Notes: generated by a model from the sequence alone, not told the origin. Shown: positions 10,501 to 19,275, counted from the first letter of the stretch. The stretch is DNA of 64,000 nucleotides from Chloroflexota bacterium (GCA_022573285.1 JACZUF010000014.1:1-64000); one strand, 5' to 3'. Program-made: numbers and translations.

Positions 10501-11942
10501 TTCAGGTTGATGCCGTCCCGGTGTAGGTAGGCCCCACGCCGGCCCTGGCTGAGCGTGAACCCGTTGGACAAGACGTCCACGACCTGGTCGAACTTCTCCC
10601 TGGGCAGCTCGCGGTACGGATAGGCCTTCCGGCAGAGATCGAACAACTCCTCTTCGGGCCATTCCTCCTGGGCGCAGGACGCCACCATCTGCTGGGCCAT
10701 AACGTCCAGCGGCCACGGGGGAATCTTGAGGGTGTCCAGGTTCCCGCGCTTGACCGCCCGGGCCAGGGCGACGCACTCGGCCAACTCATCCCTGGTGAGT
10801 GGGTACAGACGTCCCTTGGGAGTCCCTCCGACCTGGTGCCCAGAGCGTCCCACGCGCTGCAGCAACACGCCGATGGACCGGGGCGAGCCGATCTGGCAGA
10901 CCAGATCGACGACGCCGATGTCGATGCCTAATTCCAAGGACGCAGTGGCCACGCACACCTTGACCTGCCCGGCCCTAAGTTTCTCTTCCGCCGCCAGACG
11001 GGTGGTCCGGGACAGGCTGCCGTGATGGGCGACCACCTCCTCGTCTCCCAGACGCTCCGATAGCTGATGGGAGATTCGTTCCACCAACCTTCGCGTGTTG
11101 ACGAAGACCAGGGTCGTGCCGTGGGCGCGGACCAGGTCGGTCACGGAGTCCAGGGCCTCGGCCCACATCTCGTGGGAGGCGATGGGCCCCAACTCCCGCT
11201 GGGGCAACTGGATGGCCAGGTCGATGGTCCGGGCGTGGCCGGTGTCCACGATCAGGCAGTCGGGCTTGCCGTCGGTTGCGATGAAATCGTTTCCCACCAA
11301 CAGCCGTCCGATTTCTTCAATGGGGCGTTGGGTCGCGGACAATCCGATTCGCACTATTGGGTTCTCCGCCAGAGCGCAGAGCCGTTCGACGGACAGCGAG
11401 AGATGAGAGCCGCGCTTGTTCCCGGCAACAGCGTGAATCTCATCCAGGATGAGTGTGTGGACCCCGGTCAGCCCCTGGCGGCCGCTCCGGGAGGTCAACA
11501 GTATGTACAGGGATTCGGGGGTGGTTATCAGGATATGGGGCGGTCTCTTGGCCATTTTGGCCCGTTCCGAGGCCCTGGTGTCCCCGGTGCGCACGGCGGC
11601 CCGTATCTCCGGCAGAGGGGTGCCGGCGGCCTCGGCCAGAGCGGCGATCTCTTCCAACGGCGTGGTCAGGTTCTTCTGGATGTCGTTGGAGAGGGCCTTC
11701 AGCGGCGATACGTAGACCACCTGGGTGGAGTCGGGTATCTCACCGGAGAGGCCTTGGCGGACCAGCTTGTCGATGCAGGTGAGGAACGCCGCCAGGGTCT
11801 TGCCCGAACCCGTCGGAGCGGCGATCAGGGTGTGGCGTCCTTGGGCGATGGCGGGCCACCCCTCTAATTGGGCGTCGGTAGGCTCAGCGAACCTGCTTTT
11901 GAACCACTCTTGGACCAAGGGATGGAATCGAGAAAGGGGCAT
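7584..11942 (-). CDS. lhr: Large Lhr-type ATP-dependent helicase
   Basis: A 1452-residue superfamily 2 helicase. Visible motifs are a Q-motif region and Walker A APTGSGKT near residue 42, the DEIH box near 165, SATQRP (motif III) and QRVGRSGH (motif VI) near 360. The long C-terminal half is what distinguishes Lhr from short DEAD-box enzymes, and it contains a winged-helix and Lhr core/C-terminal region. Lhr proteins are 3'-5' DNA/RNA helicases linked to DNA repair. The start is ATG at 11942. A basic Arg/Gly-rich insertion (near residues 1240-1270, with RRLGGPRSLGRRPRRSGRD) is a lineage feature that may bind nucleic acid. Confidence 0.93.
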   Translation of the reverse strand: MPLSRFHPLVQEWFKSRFAEPTDAQLEGWPAIAQGRHTLIAAPTGSGKTLAAFLTCIDKLVRQGLSGEIPDSTQVVYVSPLKALSNDIQKNLTTPLEEIAALAEAAGTPLPEIRAAVRTGDTRASERAKMAKRPPHILITTPESLYILLTSRSGRQGLTGVHTLILDEIHAVAGNKRGSHLSLSVERLCALAENPIVRIGLSATQRPIEEIGRLLVGNDFIATDGKPDCLIVDTGHARTIDLAIQLPQRELGPIASHEMWAEALDSVTDLVRAHGTTLVFVNTRRLVERISHQLSERLGDEEVVAHHGSLSRTTRLAAEEKLRAGQVKVCVATASLELGIDIGVVDLVCQIGSPRSIGVLLQRVGRSGHQVGGTPKGRLYPLTRDELAECVALARAVKRGNLDTLKIPPWPLDVMAQQMVASCAQEEWPEEELFDLCRKAYPYRELPREKFDQVVDVLSNGFTLSQGRRGAYLHRDGINLKVKGRRGAPIAAMTSGGAIPDNADYDVILDPEETFIGTVNEDFAIESLAGDVFLLGNTAWKIRRVESGKVRVEDAQGQPPTIPFWLGEAPGRTWELSQEVSELREGIDQRLDDHVKAQDWVIAESGVDRESSRQLVAYLEEGKRVLGVVPSKSKVVAERFFDESGGMQLVIHAPFGARINRAWGMALRKRICRAFDFELQASATDDGLNFSLGPGLSMPVDEIFTYLNERTIQDVLEQAILQAPLFGTRWRWNATRSLAVLRHTGGRKVPAPLVRMRSDDLLAAVFPAQVACQDNAMPGDIQVPDHPLVFETMRDCLTEAMDVEGCKELLAGISDGSIEIFGRDTVQPSAFSHQILNAMPYAFLDDAPLEERRARAVSLRRALPEDSRDLSALDPAAIQRESANAWPRMRDADELHDALLVLGVLPESTALTMVVAEGTGAIPQWFESLVAAGRAYRMESDGVAYWAAAERLSLLQPIYPDANIDPSPPAHLLDGDGVREDNIHSVLRGWVECSGPLTVTEAVQSLGIPQDDIQYAFGRLENEGVVLRGSFRTGVEGEEFCDRRILARIHRSTIDTLRREVEPVPPAVFMRFLLRWQHVDPAARLQGEGGLLAAIEQLQGFESAAGAIEDEVLLSRVSDYSPVMLDRLCLGGEVAWGRVSLQQNGQQDGGAPSKGRPSFSRATPITMVLRDSLDWVLGPTGQDAEGLTGAAKEVVEVLSRRGASFLSDIVSATQRLPSDVEEALWSLAASGRVTVDGVEALRRRLGGPRSLGRRPRRSGRDSRNGRTGQNRRRGYSRWSLLEPIDPVDDRSEPIARQLLDRYGVLFPELLARDALSYRWRDLVRVLRRLEARGEIRGGRFVSGFIGEQFALPEAVELLRKTKNTEPDGRFIAISACDPLNLAGIISPGPRVSAVVRNRLVLRDGLPIASMENGSLVDLANASPEIMDQAKVVLSVPISHAGYQMDRPDLVTI

Positions 11943-12160
11943 GGCGAAATTTTAGCACAGGGCCATCTTTGAAAGCCTTTACATAATCGGTCCCAAAATG
12001 CCACAACTCCATCGGCGTTTGTCAGTCGCCAAGACGGTCTACGGGGTGTTTTCGCGGGACGATGTTGGGGTATGCTATGCTCCCGGCCGCCTGGATAATA
12101 GGCATGGAAAAACGGGCGTGTCCGCAGTAAAAGGCCTCCAAAAGGTGAGTTGAGGCGCAG

Positions 12161-12973
12161 ATGGCTGAGATACTGGAATTCAAGCCAAATCCTTTCAACG
12201 GCATAGCCGTTGCTCCATCGGGATTGCCTGACGACCCGAATGAATTTGACACCAGGCTGGCCGGGTCCATGGAGCAATGGTCCGCCGATGGATTTTTAAC
12301 TGTCTGGCTGGAGATACCCAAGGTCCAATCGGCGCTGATACCCAAGGCCATCGACCGGGGGTTCGATTTCCACCATACGGGCAACGACTATATCCTGCTG
12401 ACCTGCCGCCTGGTGGAAGGGGCGCAAATACCGCCGTTCGCCACCCACTACATCGGCATCGGCGGGGTGGTATTGACCCCGGAGAAAGACCTGCTGGTGG
12501 TCAGGGAGAAATACGGGGTCGGCGGCCGGCCGCCGACCTTGAAGCTGCCCGGCGGTGCGCTGCAGGCCGGGGAACACTTGGGTCAGGCGGTCGAGCGAGA
12601 GGTCCTGGAGGAGACGGGCGTTAAAGCCGTGTTCGAGTCCATCGCCTGTTTCCGCCAATGGCACGGCTACCGGTACGGAAAGTCGGATATCTACTTCGTG
12701 GGCAAACTGCGCCCACTCAGCAAAGAAATCACCATGCAGTCCGATGAGATCCAAGAATGTCTCTGGATGCCGGTGGACGAATTCATCGGCTCCGAGAGCA
12801 TCGCCAACTTCAACAAGCAGATTGTCCGCGCCGCCTTGGAATCCGACGGCATGGTCCAGTCGTTCATCGAAGGTTTCGGCGGTCCCGACTCCCGCGAGTA
12901 CTTCATGCCCAGGCACCTGATCGACGGCAAGGGAGTGGTGCCCTTTCCCACCGACCCCGCGTCGTTTTCTTAG
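12161..12973 (+). CDS. Nudix hydrolase with N-terminal extension
   Basis: A 270-residue protein. Residues about 1-95 are a separate N-terminal domain. Residues about 100-240 form a Nudix domain whose box, GGALQAGEHLGQAVEREVLE followed by ETGV (about 130-152), keeps the GX5EX7REUXEEXGU consensus that binds the divalent metal. The layout with an N-terminal GNAT-like or pre-Nudix domain resembles NUDT6-type proteins. It should hydrolyse a nucleoside diphosphate linked to another moiety, but the substrate cannot be read from sequence. It stands alone between lhr (divergent) and the tRNA pair. Confidence 0.85.
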   Translation: MAEILEFKPNPFNGIAVAPSGLPDDPNEFDTRLAGSMEQWSADGFLTVWLEIPKVQSALIPKAIDRGFDFHHTGNDYILLTCRLVEGAQIPPFATHYIGIGGVVLTPEKDLLVVREKYGVGGRPPTLKLPGGALQAGEHLGQAVEREVLEETGVKAVFESIACFRQWHGYRYGKSDIYFVGKLRPLSKEITMQSDEIQECLWMPVDEFIGSESIANFNKQIVRAALESDGMVQSFIEGFGGPDSREYFMPRHLIDGKGVVPFPTDPASFS

Positions 12974-13132
12974 GCTTCCGGCCGACAGGTCACTGGTGAT
13001 TTCGATTCCGCGCCTGCGTTGCCGCTTGACGTTGTGCCATTGGGCCGGGTATCGACAATCCGAACCCGCCCCTGCCGCCGTATAGTCCTTGTGTAGCAGT
13101 TGAAAATGTCCTTGGCTAGGGAGATGGTCAGC

Positions 13133-13173
13133 AGAAACAACAAACGAGGCTCTCGGTTAATTTCAAGAGCCTC
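13133..13173 (-). terminator. Rho-independent terminator after tRNA-Arg
   Basis: On the minus strand the arms GAGGCTCT and AGAGCCTC close a 12-nt loop and are followed by a T-rich tail (GTTTGTTGTTT). It lies about 20 bases past the 3' end of tRNA-Arg and would end the two-tRNA transcript. Confidence 0.7.
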
Positions 13174-13191
13174 ATTCCGTGACAAAAATGG

Positions 13192-13264
13192 CGCGCCTGG
13201 CAGGACTCGAACCTGCAACCCCTGGGTTCGAAGCCCAGTACTCTATCCATTGAGCTACAGGCGC
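13192..13264 (-). tRNA. tRNA-Arg (anticodon TCG)
   Basis: A 73-nt cloverleaf on the minus strand. The 7-bp acceptor stem GCGCCTG/CAGGCGC, the anticodon arm CTGGG-CTTCGAA-CCCAG with anticodon TCG, and the T arm GCAGG-TTCGAGT-CCTGC are all intact. Discriminator base G. It would read CGA codons. No CCA is encoded. It is transcribed after tRNA-His, 34 nt away. Confidence 0.95.
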
Positions 13265-13298
13265 ATCTAAAGGGGGAATCGAGTAGAATTGCTGTTGG

Positions 13299-13373
13299 GG
13301 CGAGCGACGGGATTCGAACCCGTGATCTCCTGTGCCACAGACAGGCGCCTTAGGCCTCTTGGCTACGCTCGCC
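13299..13373 (-). tRNA. tRNA-His (anticodon GTG)
   Basis: A 75-nt cloverleaf on the minus strand. The anticodon arm CCTGT-CTGTGGC-ACAGG gives anticodon GTG, and the T arm is ACGGG-TTCGAAT-CCCGT. The acceptor stem has eight pairs (GGCGAGCG/CGCTCGCC), that is the encoded G-1 opposite C73 that marks bacterial tRNA-His. It sits 34 nt upstream of tRNA-Arg in the same direction. Confidence 0.96.
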
Positions 13374-13628
13374 ACGATGGGTTTGACCGCCGTGCTCAGG
13401 AGGGCCCGACCCAGCCAAAGAGAGTGGTGAATAGGCTTGAATATGTTAGCAAATGGGCGTGCCTCTTACAAGGAGAGACAGCTAGCGCCGGCGGACCAAC
13501 CTGGGTGGTTTTCTAGCTAAATACCGGCGCATTCCATTAAATTAGGGTTGCCGGGCTAACTAAAATAGGCCCACGCCAAAACGTCGTGGCCCGGCGCTAC
13601 CCGATACCGGCAAGCTCTATCCCGGCTA

Positions 13629-15317
13629 TTGAGGAACAACAACATGGGTTGGAAGCTACTGCCCCTAATCCTCGGCCTGCTTTTCTTGGCGGCCGCCTGT
13701 TCCGGGTCGTCCGGCGGTGGCAACGGGTCCGCCACCGAGTCGCCGGAGGCCACCGCGCCAGCCGTTGCAGCGTCGTCCAGCGAATCAACCGGCGGCGGCG
13801 AACCACTGGAAGGGGGGCGTTTCGTCCGCCTCTTCGTGGACCCGCCCACCCTTGACCCGCACCTGACCACCGACGCGACCTCCGCCACGATAATTGTCGA
13901 GGTGTTCGGTGGGCTGGTAACCATCGACGCCAACCTGGATGTGGTGCCCGATTTGGCCGAAGGCTGGGACATCTCCGCCGACGGACGGGTCTACACCTTC
14001 AGGATACGCCCGGACGCGACGTTCCACGACGGCAAACCGGTCACCGCGGAGGATGTTCGCTGGTCTCTGGAACGGGTTACTAATCCCCTGACTGAAGCTC
14101 CCAACGTTGACTCATACTTGGGAGATATCGTGGGCGTGGACGAGAAACTGGCCGGAGACGCCCTGACGATCTCCGGTGTCCGCGTCATCAACGAACGCAC
14201 CATAGAGATCACCATCGACCAACCCAAGTCGTATTTCCTAGCCAAGCTCACCTACCCAACAGCCTTTGTGCTGGACCGGGAAAACGTGGAAGCCAACCCC
14301 AAGAACTGGTTCCGCAAGCCCAACGGCACCGGTCCATTCCGGATGACCGAATACAAGGTCGGCGAGACACTGATCCTCAGCCGCAACGAAGGCTACCACC
14401 TGGGCCCGCCCAAACTGGCCGAGGTGGAGATGATCCTAAGCGGCGGAACGTCGATGCTGATGTACGAAAATGACGAGATCGATATCGCCGGCGTCAGCCT
14501 GGCCGACCTTGACCGGCTGCTCGACCCAAGCAACCGCCTCAACGCCGAACTCAAGAGGGCCGCTCCGTCCTTCAGTATCCAGTACATCGGCTTGAACGTG
14601 AACGAGCCGCCCCTGGACGACCGCAAGGTGCGCCAAGCTCTGAATCTGGCCATCGACAAGAAAGAGATCGCCACCATCGTGCTGGGCGACCAGGTTGTGC
14701 CGGCCACCGGGATCCTGCCACCAGGCTTCCCCGGATTCAGCAAATCAGTATCCGGCTACGGTTTCGACCCGGAAAGGGCCAGGCAACTGTTGCGGGAGTC
14801 CAAGTACGGTGACGACCTGGAAAACCTGCCTCCCATCACCATCACGACTCCGGGCAGCTTCGGCGCCAACGTAAGCCTGGACATGGAAGTGGTCCTCGCG
14901 ATGTGGGAGAAGAACCTGGGGATCAAGACCGAGTTTCAACAGACTGAATTCGCCACTTTCTTGAAGGACCTGAACAAGCGGCGCTTCCAGATGTTCGACA
15001 TCGGTTGGATCGCCGATTACCCCGACCCAGAGAACTTCCTGGACATATTGTTCTACAGCGACAGCAGCAACAACCACACCAATTACAGCAACCCGGATGT
15101 TGATGCCCTGCTGGAAAAGGCCAGGGTGGAAACCGACGAAACCCTGCGCTTCCGCATCTACAACCAGGTCGAGCAAATGATCTTGGACGATGCGCCTTGG
15201 ATCCCCCTCTGGTACAGCGGCGAGCGGTATCTATTGGTGAAGCCCTACGTGCATGACTACCTACAGACGCCGCTGATCATTCCCAAACTCAGGCACGTTT
15301 ACCTGACAAAAGATTAG
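13629..15317 (+). CDS. Peptide/nickel-type ABC transporter substrate-binding lipoprotein
   Basis: A 562-residue family 5 solute-binding protein. The N-terminus has a short hydrophobic signal ending in a lipobox (FLAAAC), so it should be a lipid-anchored extracytoplasmic protein. A Ser/Gly/Ala-rich linker follows, then the binding fold starting at RFVRLFVDPPTLDPH. Motifs typical of DppA/OppA-like proteins (AEGWDISADGRVYTFRIRPD; KVRQALNLAIDKKEI) are visible. The track starts it at TTG 13629, but ATG at 13644 is equally plausible. It is followed by two permease genes 15 nt downstream. Ligands could be peptides, sugars or other organics, and sequence alone does not decide. Confidence 0.92.
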   Translation: MRNNNMGWKLLPLILGLLFLAAACSGSSGGGNGSATESPEATAPAVAASSSESTGGGEPLEGGRFVRLFVDPPTLDPHLTTDATSATIIVEVFGGLVTIDANLDVVPDLAEGWDISADGRVYTFRIRPDATFHDGKPVTAEDVRWSLERVTNPLTEAPNVDSYLGDIVGVDEKLAGDALTISGVRVINERTIEITIDQPKSYFLAKLTYPTAFVLDRENVEANPKNWFRKPNGTGPFRMTEYKVGETLILSRNEGYHLGPPKLAEVEMILSGGTSMLMYENDEIDIAGVSLADLDRLLDPSNRLNAELKRAAPSFSIQYIGLNVNEPPLDDRKVRQALNLAIDKKEIATIVLGDQVVPATGILPPGFPGFSKSVSGYGFDPERARQLLRESKYGDDLENLPPITITTPGSFGANVSLDMEVVLAMWEKNLGIKTEFQQTEFATFLKDLNKRRFQMFDIGWIADYPDPENFLDILFYSDSSNNHTNYSNPDVDALLEKARVETDETLRFRIYNQVEQMILDDAPWIPLWYSGERYLLVKPYVHDYLQTPLIIPKLRHVYLTKD

Positions 15318-15332
15318 GGGCCGGGCGCTAGC

Positions 15333-16277
15333 ATGGGCACCTACATAATTCGCCGGTTGGCCTGGCTGCCCGTCATCCTGGTGATTATCTCGTTTATCAC
15401 CTTCGCCCTGGGGCGGTTTGGGCCGGGCGACCCGGTCGAGATCCTCATGGGCCAATACAACGACGAGAGGGTCATCGAGCGCATCCGGGAGCAACGGGGC
15501 CTCAACGACAATATTTTCGTCCAGTACGGCCGCTACGTTAAGAACGTGACCCGCGGCGATTTTGGCGAGAGCTTCAAGTACCGCGGCCGCACCGTGGCCG
15601 AGCTCCTGAAAAAGAAGATGTGGGTCTCCGCCCAGCTCAACATCGCGGCCCTCATTCTCTCGGTTTCCATCGGCATCCCGCTGGGCCTGTTTGCCGCGCT
15701 CAAGCAGGGGACGCTGTGGGACACCAGCACGGTTGCCTTTACGCTTCTGGGCCAGTCCATACCTGTTTTCCTCACTGCGCCCGTCTTATTGCTGGTGTTC
15801 GCCCTAAAGCTAGACATCCTTCCGACCCACGGCTGGGGCGGCTTTTTCGACACCCGCATCATCCTGCCGGCGGTCGCAATGGGCGTCCCCGGCATCGCCA
15901 TAATCACCAGGTTGACCCGCGCCAGCACCATGGAGGTAATCAGCCAGGACTACGTCCGCACCGCCCGGGCCAAGGGGCTGCCCGAATCTGTCGTGCAGCG
16001 GCGTCACATCCTGCGGAACGCCATGATCCCGGTGATAACCATGCTTGGCTTTTCCCTGGCTGGGCTGGCGTTCACCTCTTTCATAGTGGAGCGGTTCTTC
16101 GGTATCCCCGGCGTCGGGAACCTATTCATCGAGGCCATCTTCGCCCGGGACTATCCCATCATCAACGCGGTAATAATCATCGGCACCACGTTTTTCGTGG
16201 CGGCCAACCTGATCGTTGACCTGATATACCCGTGGCTCGACCCAAGGATCAGGCTGGGAGGCGCCTATGCTGCGTGA
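15333..16277 (+). CDS. ABC transporter permease, DppB-like
   Basis: A 314-residue inner-membrane permease with about six predicted membrane segments. The EAA-type loop ARAKGLPESVVQRRHILRNA contacts the ATPase. The N-terminus IIRRLAWLPVILVIISFITF is typical of DppB/OppB proteins. It forms a heterodimer with the next permease and lies 15 nt after the binding-protein gene, overlapping the next gene by 11 nt. No ATPase genes follow. Confidence 0.93.
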   Translation: MGTYIIRRLAWLPVILVIISFITFALGRFGPGDPVEILMGQYNDERVIERIREQRGLNDNIFVQYGRYVKNVTRGDFGESFKYRGRTVAELLKKKMWVSAQLNIAALILSVSIGIPLGLFAALKQGTLWDTSTVAFTLLGQSIPVFLTAPVLLLVFALKLDILPTHGWGGFFDTRIILPAVAMGVPGIAIITRLTRASTMEVISQDYVRTARAKGLPESVVQRRHILRNAMIPVITMLGFSLAGLAFTSFIVERFFGIPGVGNLFIEAIFARDYPIINAVIIIGTTFFVAANLIVDLIYPWLDPRIRLGGAYAA

Positions 16278-17232
16278 CGAGGCCGAACCGGCCCTCGGTC
16301 CACAGCTCCGGACCAGCCGCAGCTACTGGGCCATCTCTTTCCGCCGGTTGCTCCGTAAAAAGGTCGGCGTCACCTGCCTGGCATTGATCTTGCTGTTATA
16401 TGGTTCCGGGATACTGGCCCCGCTGGTCACGCCCTACGGTTATAACGACCAAGACCTGTCGATCACCAAGCAGGGGCCGAGTATCAGCCACCCCTTCGGG
16501 ACCGACCGCTTGGGCCGGGATATCCTGACCCGCATCATCTATGGGCTGCGCACCACCGTCATCATCACCATCGCGACCCTGCTCACCGGCAGTCTCGCGA
16601 TCGGCATCACCATGGGGTTGCTTGCGGGCTATTTCGGTAAATTTATCGACACCTTGATCATGCGGGTGGGGGAGGTGTCTTCAGCTTTCCCCGAGATCTT
16701 CCTGGTGTTGATAATCATATCCACGCTCAAGCCCCCGATCACTGAGTGGGTCCGCGGAGTGGAAGACACCATCGGCATAGATATCATAAGTCTGGGTATA
16801 GTGGACTACTTCGTGCTGTCTCTGGCCCTGGCCATCTTCTCCTGGTTCGGCATGGCCAGGTTGGTGCGCGGTCAGGTCCTCCAGGCCCGGGAGAACCAAT
16901 ACGTGGAAGCGGCGCGGGCCATCGGCGCTTCCACGCCGCGGATCTTGTCGCGGCACGTGTTGCCCAACGTAATGGGGCCGGTGATAGTGATGGTATCGGC
17001 GGGGCTGGCCGGAGTGGCCGGGTCGGAGATATTTTTGAGTTTCCTGGGGATCGGGATACAGCCGCCGACACCCAGTTTGGGGCTCATGATCTTCGAGAAC
17101 GGCAGTATCTCAGTCCTGCGCTCCAATCCTCATCTGCTGCTCTTCCCCGTTCTCACGTTGTCCTTGCTGCTCTTCACCTTCAACCTGTTGGGTGACGCGG
17201 TGAACGACGCCTTCAACCCCAGGGCCCGCTGA
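16267..17232 (+). CDS. ABC transporter permease, DppC-like
   Basis: A 321-residue DppC/OppC-type permease. It has an N-terminal cytoplasmic stretch, a first membrane helix near residue 38, the HPFGTDRLGRDILTRIIYG motif characteristic of the DppC subfamily, and the EAA loop AARAIGASTPRILSRHVLPN. The start overlaps the preceding permease by 11 nt, which implies translational coupling. The stop codon is TGA, direct evidence that TGA ordinarily terminates in this genome. The operon ends here without the usual DppD/DppF ATPases. Confidence 0.93.
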   Translation: MLRDEAEPALGPQLRTSRSYWAISFRRLLRKKVGVTCLALILLLYGSGILAPLVTPYGYNDQDLSITKQGPSISHPFGTDRLGRDILTRIIYGLRTTVIITIATLLTGSLAIGITMGLLAGYFGKFIDTLIMRVGEVSSAFPEIFLVLIIISTLKPPITEWVRGVEDTIGIDIISLGIVDYFVLSLALAIFSWFGMARLVRGQVLQARENQYVEAARAIGASTPRILSRHVLPNVMGPVIVMVSAGLAGVAGSEIFLSFLGIGIQPPTPSLGLMIFENGSISVLRSNPHLLLFPVLTLSLLLFTFNLLGDAVNDAFNPRAR

Positions 17233-17534
17233 TCCCCCGGCAACCACCGGCGTAAACCTCCAAGCAAACGTGCCCTTTACGGGGAGCGCAGGCCTACTGT
17301 GCGGGCTTGTCTCAAAATTGATATTAATGACCCGTCGCCCCGATGGAATCGGGGCTCCACGCACGCCTCCTCCTGTCAACCCGAACGTGGCAAGGGGCCT
17401 CGTTCTCTCTGCGCCGTCATTCACTCAGTCGAAACGAGATTCTACGTCGCTACGCTCCTCGGAATGACAGTATTGAGGCAAGCGCCTGCTGCGGCAAAAG
17501 GTGGGTTATGCCTGGGAGTGCGCCTGGGGTTCGC
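17233..17534. other. Intergenic region with dispersed repeats
   Basis: About 300 bases between convergent genes. It contains the palindrome CCCCGAT-GGA-ATCGGGG at 17338-17354, whose arms recur at 23068-23084. A segment from about 17380 to 17470 has the CTCAGTCGAAACGAGATTCT...GGAATGACAG form of a dispersed repeat. I see no gene or recognisable RNA in it. Confidence 0.55.
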
Positions 17535-18995
17535 CTAGAGAAAGGGCCAGCGGCGGCGAAGCCTGGGCAGGGCCATCAGACCCAAAGGAGCGCCCAGCAA
17601 CAGCAACATCCCCACACCCGCGGGAACGTTGGCTGAATCACCGGCCGGGGCATTGCAACCCGGAGAAGTGGAACCGCCCTGGGAATCCTGGTCGCCTTCT
17701 CCCGTGGCCCCGGCCGGATTGGCTTCGGCGCCGGGAGTAGGCTCGGGGATGGCGGTCGGCTCGACGGCTGGTGCGGACTCGTCCTGGGAATCTTCGCCCT
17801 CAGAACCTTCGGCCTGGGAACTTTCTTCCTGTTCTTTGAGTTGGGATGCAAGTTCATCGGGGGACGGCAGCGGCTCCAGGCCCAGGGACTCCCGCCAGGC
17901 GGAATCAAGGCCAAATTGGTCGAAGCCGTAAACTTCCAGCAGCGCCTGGTCTATGTTTAGGGTGCGCTGCAGCACCGGGAATAGGGCCGCCATCCGTTCA
18001 TTGCCGTAGGTGTTGATCATGTAGAGAACAACGGAGCGGGCCTGACCGTAAGCAATGATGATGTCCTCAGGTGTGCCGCCGAAGGCGCTCAGGTACCAAA
18101 GTGGCTTGATACGCCGGGTAAAGATGCCGTAGCGCAGAGCGGCCTCGTAGTCGTCCGTGGGGTCGATGTTCCCATATTCGGCCAGACCTTCGTTGAGCCA
18201 CGAGGGCACTTGGCTCATGGCTGTCCCGGCCGCTTCGGCCACCAGCAGGTGGGTGAACTCATGGGACACCGTGCCGGTGACTGTTGGGTCGAACCCGTGG
18301 ACCAGCAACACCCGTTCGGCGGCGAAAGCCATACCCTGGGTCTGCAGCCCTTCGCTCACTGCCTGGGAGCGGAAGGGAAGGGCCGTCGCCATGTGCCGGT
18401 AGTTGTTGTAAGAGACGATGCGCAGGGGTTCGGTGGGCGCGATGCCCAGAACGGGCAGCATCCGCTCCAGGTTTTCTTGGGCCGCCCGAAGGACCGTCTC
18501 GGCGCGGTCACGGACGTATTCTCCGTAGTAATAAACCGTGATCAGGCCCTCAACCACCGTCTCCCATTCAAATCGGTTGTCCTGGTAGACGAATTCCTGG
18601 GACTCGGTGCGCACCACCGCGCCGGCCTTGTCGCGCACCTCGAACGAGAACTCAATCTTGGTACCGGGAGGGAAATAATCGCCGCCGCTGCCGCTGGGGA
18701 GTAGGGATTCTCCGGTGATACTGTTGCCGGGCTCGAAGTCAACGGAACGATACGCGCTGCGGCCTTTCTGGTCCACCTTGCTGAAGAAGACCCGGATGTC
18801 GTCTATCCCATCGGGACTATTGGCTACCACAGTGAACTTGATCCCGTCCGGGAATTGGCTCTCCGCTTTGGCCTCGACTACCTCGATGTTTCCTTCATCG
18901 GCGCGGGTAACCGCCGACGCCGAGACCGCCAGGCCGGCAAACAAGACGAGACTTGTGGCGAATACGAAAGCGCGCAACGTTACCTCTGGGAACAA
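17535..18995 (-). CDS. Secreted MA-family metallopeptidase with C-terminal anchor
   Basis: A 486-residue exported protein. Residues about 8-30 form a signal peptide (VFATSLVLFAGLAVSASA). Residues about 35-135 are a beta-rich Ig-like segment. Residues about 170-330 are a gluzincin-like MA peptidase domain with HEFTH (His245-His249) and, 20-odd residues on, SWLNEGLAEYGN, the third zinc ligand Glu. A Ser/Glu/Pro-rich linker leads to GC (Cys447), a membrane helix and a closing Arg cluster (RLRRRW). The tail resembles processed CTERM sorting signals. The start is TTG 18995 or, with AGAGGT just upstream, TTG 18977. Its substrate is unknown. Confidence 0.8.
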   Translation of the reverse strand: MFPEVTLRAFVFATSLVLFAGLAVSASAVTRADEGNIEVVEAKAESQFPDGIKFTVVANSPDGIDDIRVFFSKVDQKGRSAYRSVDFEPGNSITGESLLPSGSGGDYFPPGTKIEFSFEVRDKAGAVVRTESQEFVYQDNRFEWETVVEGLITVYYYGEYVRDRAETVLRAAQENLERMLPVLGIAPTEPLRIVSYNNYRHMATALPFRSQAVSEGLQTQGMAFAAERVLLVHGFDPTVTGTVSHEFTHLLVAEAAGTAMSQVPSWLNEGLAEYGNIDPTDDYEAALRYGIFTRRIKPLWYLSAFGGTPEDIIIAYGQARSVVLYMINTYGNERMAALFPVLQRTLNIDQALLEVYGFDQFGLDSAWRESLGLEPLPSPDELASQLKEQEESSQAEGSEGEDSQDESAPAVEPTAIPEPTPGAEANPAGATGEGDQDSQGGSTSPGCNAPAGDSANVPAGVGMLLLLGAPLGLMALPRLRRRWPFL

Positions 18996-19081
18996 GTTTA
19001 CGTTAGTGCTACGCCGATGTCGATAAACCGGACTCCCAGTGGACTTCAGCCGGGCTTAAATGGAAGCCTGAGTTAGCTGTC

Positions 19082-19110
19082 TTGACGGTGATTTTCAATA
19101 CGCCTAAAAT
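19082..19110 (+). promoter_or_regulatory. Sigma70-type promoter for mqnA-metF
   Basis: TTGACG at 19082-19087, a 17-nt spacer and TAAAAT at 19105-19110. Transcription from here would give a leader of about 160 nt before the mqnA-like gene. The decamer CGCCGGTAGG occurs twice in that leader. Confidence 0.55.
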
Positions 19111-19275
19111 CAACCACACGTACCCTACAGACACACGTATCCTGCAGGCGCCGGTAGGCCCAGGCCCGTTTGGTCGACGGCTCCGCTGACAAGGCTCCCC
19201 GGCTTAGCCGTGTGAACCCTTCTTCGCCGGTAGGCGTATCTTCGAGAATCTCCAACTTAAACGTGGTGCGGATAG

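Noticed and set aside
9714-10526. Long plus-strand ORFs across the lhr gene (also 11067-11867)
   Set aside because: Shadow frames of a long conserved helicase, with no ribosome-binding sites or family motifs.
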